Assembly (NCBI GenBank): GCA_949592205.1 | Contig: CATIUR010000001.1 | Span: 333,132,250 to 333,196,249, forward strand | Direction of reading: 5' to 3' | Length of the DNA stretch: 64,000 nucleotides | From: Helichrysum umbraculigerum | Lineage: Eukaryota; Streptophyta; Magnoliopsida; Asterales; Asteraceae | Part shown: one piece after another, positions 54,930 to 64,000 of the stretch | Layout of the letters: each line of letters starts with the position of its first letter | Numbering within the stretch: the first letter of the stretch is position 1 | Made by a program: the position numbers and the translations under genes | The notes under the pieces: generated by a model | Seen by the model: only the letters and a program-made list of their open reading frames with translations | Database searches by the model: none | Told to the model about the DNA's origin: nothing

Positions 54930-57092
54930 TGTAACACCTGCATAATTAGGATAATTAACTATGCCTAATTATTTGTAACTAGTTGTAATTAGTATGTAAT
55001 AGGACTAATTACAGATTCTATTTGTATATATATAAGGTAATTTATATATATATGTGTGTACTTACGCGATTTGGATGAATCGTACGAATTAACCGGACGG
55101 AGTCCGACACAGTTTACTTGGACGTTGGTGACAAGAATTCACCTAAATAATGAGAACGTATTTTATTATATAAAATACACGGTGAACGAACAGTAATTAT
55201 ATTACCGCGACGACATTTTAAATAATTCAACAAAAAGGTATTAAATGCGAATTAATAATTTAAATATTTCGACAAATGTTTTTATTATTAGTTTCAAGGT
55301 ATTTTTATTTAAATACTCCAGTTACATTTTAATAATATAACTGTTTGGTTAAATATTAAAAACGAGGGATTAAACGATTAGGACACGGAGTAAACACTGT
55401 GTTTTGAGGAGTATTTTCTCCCCTCCTTTCTTTGGGATCAGCCAAAACCCAACCCCCCATCCCAATTCCCTTTTCATTTTCATCCAAACAAAACACACAC
55501 AAACCCAAACACTCTCTCAAAATCTTCATCAATTTTCGGATTCATAAATCGACCACAAAACTTACATTTTCGGAATCACCATTACAAGAGGAACAAGATT
55601 TGCAAAAGCATCATCATCATTTTCGGCCTCCATCTCTCTCGATTAGCATTTGTAAGAAATTTCTAAAATCTTAGATCTATTCATTTTGGTGTAATGTTTT
55701 GACGAAATATTGTGTACACAACATAGCTATAACCTAAACAAAGAAGAAAACACGATTTTACAGCTCAAAAATGGGTTAGATTTGCGTTTTTGGTCGAAAA
55801 ATCTCGATATCCGAAAGTTTCTGGGCTGGTGTTCATCAATGCGACACAAGCCTTGTGTCGTATGTTGTGTCACAATTTGTGTCGCAAAACACAGCAGTTT
55901 TACAATTAAATTCCAAGTTAAGTGTTAAACATTTGGAACTTCAAACGATTATACAATATAACATCTACGGGACATTGAAACATGTTTTCAAGCATAACAC
56001 TCCAAACAAATGGTCACCAACGGGCCAAACATGTTTTCCAACGAACAAACAATTACAAACATACGGACAAACATTGGATATACTAGTTGTGTACAACTAA
56101 ACGAAACGTCTCGCGAGACACATACTTACTTAACTTCATATGATTAGGCATTTGAAGGTTACGGGTTCGGAGAACCTACTTGCTATATTTACTACTTGCT
56201 ATTTGCTACAGATTATTACAAGACTCAGGTGAGTCTTACGGCCCACTTTTACTGTTTTATCTTATTGGGGGAGAAACATGCTACTACTTTTCCTTGAACA
56301 CAAGTACTAAAACTGTTTACTATACCAAACGGAATTGCATGAGTTGTTTACTATCTACAGAAGTCTCTCCATCATATATCGTTAGTTATGGACTTAAGTG
56401 CGAACACTAGTTAATGGATCCATTAGGGAAATGACCCTCCCCGCCCGGGGCAGTGGCGCTGCTACGTACTGATTTACACGTAGAAACGGGTGACTAATTA
56501 TTCGTTACTGATGCTTGCTCATTTACGAGCATGTCACGGGAGCAAACTTATTACTTACGGGTTAAGCTTCGATTATGAGCCTCATGGCAACGGTATAACT
56601 TACTTACTTACATTTGCGGGATTGCAAATACTGGTTTTACATTTGCTGGATTGCAAATACTGATTTTACGCCTATGGGCACTACTGATGAAATCTTGTGT
56701 TTCAAAACTGATATTACTTACAAACCTGTGAGATTCACCAACATTCGTGTTGACCCTTTTAGCATGTATTCTCAGGTACTCACATGGAGTAGGATTTCTC
56801 CAGGGCATAGCTAGAGTCGCATGATTTCAACTAAACTGCATTAACGGAGATTCTCAGCATTATCTTTTGTACATGTTGATTATGTAATAGAATCTCCCGC
56901 CATACACGTGGACTCTAGGGGACTATTTTTGTATACGAAAACATTAATTTTTCAAACTTTATATCTATGGGAATGTAACTAATTTACAAATGTTGCATAT
57001 AGATGTCGTTTGCTTTATCTTTGTGTTGTGATATTTGATTAGTAGCACCCCAAAACCTGCTTCCGCTAAACAGTGAATTTGGGGGTGTTACA
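54930..57092 (+). repeat. 5' LTR of Tekay-2, 2163 bp
   Basis: Ends TGTAACACC...GGTGTTACA. About 270-370 bp shorter than the two other Tekay LTRs here, largely because the palindrome array is reduced to about four units at 55841-55886. By eye the visible part of the 3' LTR differs at roughly one or two positions per hundred. Confidence 0.95.
55841..55886. repeat. Contracted palindrome array, Tekay-2 5' LTR
   Basis: GCGACACAAGCCTTGTGTCGT, then two further units. The 3' LTR counterpart (63460-63510) has intact CGs where this copy has GTCGT and GTCACA, consistent with CG decay. Confidence 0.85.
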
Positions 57093-57095
57093 GAT

Positions 57096-57110
57096 TGGTA
57101 TCAGAGCCTA
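57096..57110 (+). other. Primer-binding site of Tekay-2 (initiator tRNA-Met)
   Basis: TGGTATCAGAGCCTA, three bases after the LTR; complementary to the 3' end of plant initiator tRNA-Met. Confidence 0.9.
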
Positions 57111-57412
57111 AGGTTATAGTGAACTAGGTTGCATTTAGTGGGCCTAGACTATGACCGTTAGGCAGTATTTCCTTACTAGGCATGATTGGTTCAGGAATTA
57201 CATCATACGACATTAATTTAACATAGCTTGATCAACTATGTACTATTAAGGAAAGATGATGTGAGGTCTGAAATGGTTATGTTGAACAGGATTGCGTTAG
57301 CTGACTCTGACCACGAGAGAACCGGACCATTACTTGATATGTGCTAGACACTAAGCTGGATATTATATACTTATATATATTAGCCTCGTCTTACTTACAC
57401 TCTGCCACAGGA

Positions 57413-57925
57413 ATGGCAAACACACCACCCAATCCGTCACTCTCTCACTCACATGGGTCACGAAACCCACGAGTAGCCAGGAGGAACACAAGGTCACCTC
57501 GAACCAGCCCCTATTCTGTTCATAACTCTCAGAACTCGGCACATCTCACGATGCCAGTGTTGGCTACCCAACTTCACCGTCAGGAGAAAAGGCTCGAACA
57601 TCTCGAACGGGAACAACACCGAATGACCTACCTGCTTCGCCAGGCACTTGATCACATATCCTAACTCCAGCGAGAACAAGAGGATACCAACCTCTCTGTA
57701 AGCATAATTCAGGATTCAATGACCGTTGAGCTAGGTGCGGATGAACTCGTAAGAAACCGACTAGAGGAATGTGAACAGCGTTCACAGGAGACTGAGGATC
57801 ACTCTCGAGCACTAGTACAACGACTGGCCGTGGTTGAAGACAACTCCAGGCAAACCCAATGATTAGCAGAAACCGTGGACCGCCTTGTCGCGCTGATGGA
57901 ACAAATTAATCTGCATCAAGATTAG
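57413..57925 (+). pseudogene. Coiled-coil ORF upstream of gag in Tekay-2
   Basis: A 170-codon frame from ATG 57413 (MANTPPNPSLSHSHGS) to TAG 57923-57925, with two internal stops: TAA 57662-57664 and TGA 57860-57862. The N-terminal 50 residues are Pro/Ser/Arg-rich and basic. The rest is heptad-like and charged (LHRQEKRLEHLEREQHRM, LVRNRLEECEQRSQETEDH, ETVDRLVALMEQI), suggesting a coiled coil. The ATG follows CTCTGCCACAG, which resembles a splice acceptor. Not gag, which starts 265 bp later. Not a recognised chromovirus gene; the region is deleted in Tekay-1, so no second copy exists here to test conservation. Confidence 0.6.
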
Positions 57926-58189
57926 ATCAGTCTGTAACTTGTACCCAGCTAACTACTTTATTAGGGCCTATGTAATCCAACCGGATGTAACAATTCCCGG
58001 CACTTTTGCACTACTATTACTCTGTAATCTTTTGGAAACCCGTACCTTGTATTCAACTTGTTTATCTAAATGAAATGCGATTGTCACTTCGTACTGTTAT
58101 CGTGTATCTCATCATTTGCACTAGTGACATATCATAATTTCATGCAAATATCTTATTCCTCTTTCCTTGTTCTTTTCTTGTTCAACATC
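57926..58189 (+). other. Spacer between upstream ORF and gag of Tekay-2
   Basis: No ORF of its own. The gag frame is open upstream to 58070 but the typical chromovirus start MPPRR at 58190 is preferred. Confidence 0.6.
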
Positions 58190-59551
58190 ATGCCTCCTCG
58201 TCGACAGATCACCCTCACTGAAGCCGAAGTTGCGGGTCTGATTGCCCGTAGTGTGGCCCAAGCCCTAGCTACCCGAACATCAACCCCTGGTAGCGAAGAT
58301 ACAGCTACTAATGGACCACAACCCAAACCCTGTTCTTACAAAGACTTCCAGAACTGCAAACCTCTGAACTTTGCAGGTACTGAGGGAGCTATCGGTCTAG
58401 TACGCTGGATCGAGAAAGTAGAATCGGTATTTCTTATCTGCAACTGTGCGGAGGGAGACAATGTTAAGTTCTCCGTTAGTACTTTTACTGACACCGCACT
58501 CACATGGTGGAACACCTATGCCCAGACTGTGGGTATTGCTAATGCTTACAAACTCCCGTGGGAGGAGTTGAAGGAGATGTTGAGGGGTGAGTACTGCCCC
58601 AGGGATGAATTGAAACAGCTGGAATTAGAATTCTGGAACCACAAGATGCAGGGTGATGACATCACCAGATACACCAACCGTTTCCACCAACTGGCACTTC
58701 TGTGCCCAACCATGGTCGATCCTGAGTACAAGAGGATCGAGAAATACGTCGATGGACTTCCCGAGAGACTCCAAGACCTGGTGACTTCATCTAAACCGGG
58801 TACTATTCAGAGCGCCATTCGTATGGCTCATGAGCTAACGGCAAATTCTGTCCGCCGTGGCACAACCTCAACCCCAACTACAAATAACAAACGCAAATGG
58901 GAAGGAAACCCCAACTCATCCAACCAAACCTCCAACAAAAAGCCTGAGTTTGTTAAGACTTATTCATCTGGTACATCGGAAAAGAAGGGGTACGTGGGAA
59001 GCAAGCCTTACTGCCCCAAATGCAACCGCCATCATGACGGTTCTTGCCCTTGCTCCAACTGCAAACGGTTCGGGCACCTAGCCAAGGATTGCCGAACAAA
59101 CATTCCGACCCCCAACACTAATTCACCAAATGCCTGTTTTGGGTGCGGAAATCCAGGGCATTTCAAGAGAGATTGCCCAAAGCTGAAAAACAACAACAAC
59201 CCTGCTCGCGGCAGATCATTTGTTATCAAGGCTGGGGAAGCCAGACAAGACCCGAACGTTGTGACGGGTACGTTCCTTCTCAACGACCTTACTGCTTCCG
59301 TATTATTTGATACTGGTGCCGATAGAAGTTTCATTTCTGAGAAATTTAGCCCTTTACTTGATATAACTCCCACTGCCTTAGATGCTAAATACATTGTAGA
59401 ACTAGCTAACGGCAAAATGATTGAGACTGATAGCATCATACGCAACTGTACACTTAACCTTACGAACGAAACGTTTCCCATTGATTTAATCCCTGTCGAG
59501 ATCGGCAGCTTCGATATTATTGTCGGTATGGATTGGTTATCCAAGCACTGA
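58190..59551 (+). pseudogene. Tekay-2 gag and aspartic protease
   Basis: Start chosen at ATG 58190 (MPPRRQITLTEAEV), typical of Tekay/Del gag. An in-frame ATG at 58070 would add 40 hydrophobic residues. Gag domain with GLVRWIEKVESVF, WEELKEMLRGEYCPRDE, EFWNHKMQGDDITRYT. Zinc knuckles CSNCKRFGHLAKDC and CFGCGNPGHFKRDC are intact. Protease FDTGADRSFIS and GMDWLSKH. TGA at 59549-59551 stands where Tekay-1 has CGA; the frame continues beyond it into RT. Confidence 0.92.
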
Positions 59552-61130
59552 GCTGAAATCATCTGTCATAACAAACTCGTTCGCATACCTCTTGTCTCCG
59601 GTGGAACCTTAGTCCTACAAGGGGAGACCGGCAGACGGAATCTAAATATTGTATCCTGCCTCAAAACTATAAAATATCTACGAAAAGGGTATCAAGCCAT
59701 CCTCGCACATGTAACGGAGAAGAAGTCGGAGGAGAAGCGACTTGAGGATGTTCCAATCGTGCGGGATTTCCCGGAAGTCTTTCCTGAAGACTTGCTCGGA
59801 CTTCCGCCACCTAGACAAATTGAATTTCAAATCGAACTTGTGCCAGGAGCTGCACCCGTGGCACGAGCCCCTTACCGTCTAGCACCATCCGAAATGCAGG
59901 AGTTGTCTAACCAACTACAGGAACTCCTGGACAGAGGATTTATTTGACCAAGTTCCTCGCCTTGGGGAGCTCCGGTCTTATTCGTGAAAAAGAAGGATGG
60001 ATCTTTCCGCATGTGTATCGATTACCGAGAGCTGAATAAGCTAACCATAAAGAATCGGTACCCGCTTCCTAGAATCGATGACCTATTTGACCAGCTCCGG
60101 GGATCAAGTGTTTACTCAAAGATTGATCTACGGTCAGGTTATCATCAACTCCGAGTCCGCGACAATGATATTCCAAAGACAGCCTTCCGAACTCGTTACG
60201 GGCATTACGAATTCCAAGTAATGTCATTCGGTTTAACCAACGCACCGGCCGTATTCATGGACCTTATGAATCGGGTGTGCAAACCGTATCTTGTCAAATT
60301 CGTCATTGTGTTTATCGATGACATCCTGATTTACTCTCGCAATGAGCAGGAACATGCTCAACATCTGAAAACCATCATAGGACTCCTTAGACACGAAGAG
60401 TTATATGCCAAATTCTCTAAGTGTGAGTTCTGGATTCGAACCGTTCAATTCCTCGGTCATGTGATTGACAGCCAAGGAATTCATGTTGATCCTGCCAAGA
60501 TTGAAGCAATCAAGGGCTGGGAGTCACCGACCACTCCAACCGAAGTGAGACAATTCTTAGGTCTTGCTGGTTATTACCGCCGATTCATTGAAAACTTTTC
60601 AAGAATAGCTGTTCCCTTAACCACACTGACTCAGAAAGATAAGAAGTTCGATTGGACTGATAAACAAGAATCAGCTTTCCAGCTATTGAAAAACAAACTT
60701 TGCAGTGCACCAATCTTGTCCTTACCCGAGGGCACCGATGATTTCGTAGTTTATTGCGACGCCTCACACCAAGGACTTGGTTGCGTGTTAATGCAACGGG
60801 AAAAAGTCATTGCCTATGCCTCACGACAACTAAAAATCCACGATAAAAACTATACGACCCACGACCTCGAGTTAGGTGCTGTGGTCTTCGCATTGAAAAT
60901 CTAGAGACATTATCTCTACGGTACGAAAAGCACCATCTTTACCGATCACAAAAGTCTCCAACACATATTCGATCAGAAAGATCTAAACATGAGACAACGT
61001 CGTTGGGTTGAGTTAGTTAGTGACTACGACTGTGAGATCAAATACCATCCGGGCAAGGCTAACGTAGTTGCCGATGCCTTAAGCCGAAAAGAACGAGTGA
61101 AACCCCTTCGAGTTCGAGCACTTTCTATGA
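59552..61130 (+). pseudogene. Tekay-2 reverse transcriptase and RNase H (three stops)
   Basis: Same frame as gag. Protease-RT linker, [19 protein letters not shown], then TGA 59945-59947. [40 protein letters not shown] and catalytic FIDDILIYS at about 60310. Connection: [16 protein letters not shown]. RNase [26 protein letters not shown], then TAG at 60902-60904 (TGG in Tekay-1), [11 protein letters not shown] and [12 protein letters not shown]. Otherwise well preserved, so this insertion is fairly young. Confidence 0.93.
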
Positions 61131-62516
61131 CAATTCGTAACGAGCTCCCTGCTCAAATCCTTACCGCTCAACTTGAAGCACTCAGCGTTGAAAACCTGAA
61201 AAATGAAGCCTTACGAGGCTTGGATAAACGATTCGAAATCAAACCCGATGGGACTCGATATTTCTCTAACCGGGTGTGGTTACCCAAATTCGGAAACCTG
61301 CGAGATTTGGTGATGGCTGAAGCTCACAAATCTCGATACTCTATACATCCTGGTTCTGACAAGATGTATCACGACGTCAAAGGGTTGTATTGGTGGCCTA
61401 ACATGAAAGCTGACATCGTCAAGTACGTCAGTAAATGCCTAACCTGTTCCAAAGTCAAGGCCGAACACCAAAGACCCTCGGGATTGCTCCAACAACCTGA
61501 AATTCCTCAGTGGAAATGGGAACAGATTACCATGGACTTCATTACCAAACTACCAAAAACTTTGAGTGGTTGCGATACCATTTGGGTGATCGTGGACTGT
61601 CTTACGAAATCTGCTCATTTTCTGGCCATCAAGGAAACCGACAAGATGGAGCGTCTGACTCGCATCTACGTCAAAGAAATCATCTCGCGACACGGTGTAC
61701 CTATCTCGATCATCTCGGATAGGGACAGCCGTTTTACTTCTAACTTTTGGCAATCACTACAGAAATCTCTTGGTACGGGCCTGCGTAGTTGACTTCGGTA
61801 CTTCTTGGGAAAATCATTTACCGTTGTGCGAGTTCTCGTACAACAATAGTTACCATACCAGCATTAAGGCTGCACCCTTCGAGGCACTCTACGGGCGTAA
61901 GTGCCGATCACCTATCTGTTGGACTGAGTTAGGAGATTCACAACTCACGGGTCCAGAAATCATTCACGAAACTACTGAGAAAATCGTTGGTATTCAAAAC
62001 CGGCTGAAAGCCGCACGTGATCGTCAGAAAAGCTATGCTGACGTGAGACGCAAACACCTTGAGTTCCAGGTACGGGACAAGGTACTTCTCAAAGTGGCAC
62101 CGTGGAAGGGTGTCATTCGATTCAGAAAACGAGGCAAACTAAACCCTAGATACATCGGACCATTCGAAATCCTTGAAAGGATTGGTCCAGTGGCATACCG
62201 CCTGCAACTTCCTGCTGAGCTTAGCAGCGTTCACAACACATTCCACATTTCTAACTTGAAGAAATGTCTATCTGACGAGACACTGATTATACCGCTCGAC
62301 GAAATCCAAATCGATGATAAACTTCATTTTGTCGAGGAACCTATGGAAATCATGGACCGCGAGGTCAAGCAATTGAAACAGAGTCGTATTCCCATCGTAA
62401 AAGTCAGGTGGAATTCTAGACGTGGTCCTGAATTCACCTGGGAACGGGAAGACCAAATGCGACAGAAATACCCACATCTCTTCCCAGACAAAGCACCGTC
62501 CGTACACTCGAGCTAA
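61131..62516 (+). pseudogene. Tekay-2 integrase and chromodomain, active-site deletion
   Basis: Zinc region ([16 protein letters not shown]), core blocks TMDFITKLP and SDRDSRF. At about 61774-61778 the frame jumps from LQKSLGT to RACVVDFG. By comparison with Tekay-1 (plus 5163-5250), about 87 bp coding for YHPQTDGQSER and neighbours is missing and the frame is shifted. The catalytic Glu is lost. The remainder (frame from 61695) runs to 62516 with HISNLKKCL and the chromodomain ([11 protein letters not shown]...[11 protein letters not shown]...WEREDQM). Confidence 0.92.
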
Positions 62517-62539
62517 TTTCGGGACGAAATTTCTTTAAC

Positions 62540-62549
62540 AAGGGGAGAA
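62540..62549 (+). other. Polypurine tract of Tekay-2
   Basis: AAGGGGAGAA directly before the 3' LTR. Confidence 0.85.
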
Positions 62550-64000
62550 TGTAACACCTGCATAATTAAGATAATTAACTATGCCTAATTATTTATAACT
62601 AGTTGTAATTAGTATGTAATAGGACTAATTACAGATTCTATTTGTATATATATATAAGGTAATTTATATATATATGTGTGTACTTACGCGATTTGGATGA
62701 ATCGTACGAATTAACCGGACGGAGCCCGACACAGTTTACTTGGACGTTGGTGACAAGAATTTACCTAAATAATGAGAACGTATTTTATTATATAAAATAC
62801 ACGGTGAACGAACAGTGATTATATTACCGCGACGACATTTTAAATAATTCAACAAAAAGGTATTAAACGCGAATTAATAATTTAAATATTTCGACAAATG
62901 TTTTTATTATTAGTTTCAAGGTATTTTTATTTAAATACTCCAGTTACATTTTAATAATATAACTGTTTGGTTAAATATTAAAAACGAGGGATTAAACGAT
63001 TAGGACACGGAGTAAACACTGTGTTTTGAGGAGTATTTTCTACCCTCCTTTCTTTTGGATCAGCCAAAACCCAACCCCCCACCCGAATTCCCTTTTCATT
63101 TTCATCCAAACAAAACACACACAAACCCAAACACTCTCTCAAAATCTTCATCAATTTTCGGATTCATAAATCGACCACAAAACTTACATTTTCGGAATCA
63201 CCATTACAAGAGGAATAAGATTTACAAAAGCATCATCATCATTTTCGGCCTCCATCTCTCTCGATTCGCATTTGTAAGAAATTTCTAAAATCTTAGATCT
63301 ATTCATTTTGGTGTAATGTTTTGACGAAATATTGTGTACACAACATAGCTATAACCTAAACAAAGAAGAAAACACGATTTTACAGCTCAAAAATGGGTTA
63401 GATTTGCGTTTTTGGTCGAAAAATCTCGATATCCGAAAGTTTCTGGGCTGGTGTTCATCAATGCGACACAAGCCTTGTGTCGCATGTTGTGTCGCATTTT
63501 GTGTCGCAAAACACAGCAGTTTTACAATTAAATTCCAAGTTAAGTGTTAAACATTTGGAACTTCAAACGATTATACAATATAACATCTACGGGACATTGA
63601 AACATGTTTTCAAGCATAACACTCCAAACAAATGGTCACCAACGGGCCAAACATGTTTTCCAGCGAACAAACAATTACAAACATACGGACAAACATTGGA
63701 TATACTAGTTGTGTACAACTAAACGAAACGTCTCGCGAGACACATACTTACTTAACTTCATATGATTAGGCATTTGAAGGTTACGGGTTCGGAGAACCTA
63801 CTTGCTATATTTACTACTTGCTATTTGCTACAAATTATTACAAGACTCAGGTGAGTCTTACGGCCCCACTTTTACTGTTTTATCTTATTGGGGGAGAAAC
63901 ATGCTACTACTTTTCCTTGAACACAAGTACTAAAACTGTTTACTATACCAAACGGAATTGCATGAGTTGTTTACTATCTACAGAAGTCTCTCCATCATAT
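62550..64000 (+). repeat. 3' LTR of Tekay-2, partial
   Basis: First 1451 bp of the LTR, collinear with 54930 onward. Contains the short palindrome array (63460-63510). Continues past the window edge. ORFs at 63332-63722 duplicate those of the 5' LTR and are not genes. Confidence 0.95.

Larger units (their letters stand above)
54930..64000 (+). mobile_element. Tekay-2: Tekay/Del-type chromovirus, 3' LTR runs off the window
   Basis: 5' LTR 54930-57092, initiator-Met primer site, upstream coiled-coil ORF, gag-pol 58190-62516, polypurine tract, 3' LTR from 62550. The left flank is CCGGC (54925-54929). Same family as Tekay-1 by protein and LTR. Broken by stops and an integrase deletion. Confidence 0.95.

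Noticed and set aside
57096..57110. tRNA gene fragment
   Set aside because: The TGGTATCAGAGC sequence is the primer-binding site; no cloverleaf can be built around it.

Overview
The window is a stretch of plant nuclear heterochromatin-type DNA made almost entirely of nested LTR retrotransposons. I found no host protein gene, tRNA, rRNA or CRISPR array. Plant identity rests on Athila-type and Tekay/Del chromovirus-type polyproteins, initiator-Met and tRNA-Asp primer-binding sites, a Tourist-like MITE and TATAAATA promoters in long LTRs. It is a large-genome eudicot; my impression is Asteraceae, but the sequence does not prove that.

Layout. Element D (minus, Athila-like, non-autonomous looking, 14500-18142) is the oldest visible layer. 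Element A (plus, Athila-like) lies in it on the left: its 3' internal part is at 1-1854 and 8489-9604 and its 3' LTR at 9605-10353 plus 12785-14499. A was itself hit by a minus-strand Tekay-type element (Tekay-1, 1855-8488, 5' part deleted), a Tourist-like MITE (8995-9357) and a Tekay LTR reduced to a solo LTR (10354-12784, TSD CATAA). A minus-strand Ty1/copia element (18143-43796) lies in D on the right. Inside copia are three more insertions: a complete plus-strand Athila-type element B (21337-35208, TSD GCTTC), a complete non-autonomous element E (35570-40776, TSD AGACA/AGATA), and minus-strand Athila-type element C (43797 to beyond the window), which abuts the copia primer-binding site. 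C is split inside its own primer-binding site by a plus-strand Tekay-type element, Tekay-2 (54930 to beyond the window end). Nesting therefore reaches four levels (D, copia, C, Tekay-2).

Coding content. B, C, Tekay-2 and copia retain recognisable gag, protease, RT, RNase H and integrase, with a chromodomain in the Tekay elements. All are broken by stops, frameshifts or deletions, and many stops are of the C-to-T/G-to-A type expected from decay of methylated cytosine. Beyond the standard genes there are: (i) an accessory 3' ORF conserved between B and C and preceded in both by a splice-acceptor-like sequence; (ii) a coiled-coil ORF upstream of gag in Tekay-2; (iii) unrecognised ORFs in A and D that end where pol ends in B and C.

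Regulatory structure. The LTRs of Tekay, Athila (B and C), E and copia each carry a cluster of CG-containing palindromes with a family-specific sequence, and A has a tandem CG-containing unit. In A, B, C and copia these lie shortly upstream of an apparent TATA box. The Athila-like elements also share two hairpins and a reiterated AAGTGTGGGAT motif in the 3' untranslated region. These are the most interesting signals in the window.
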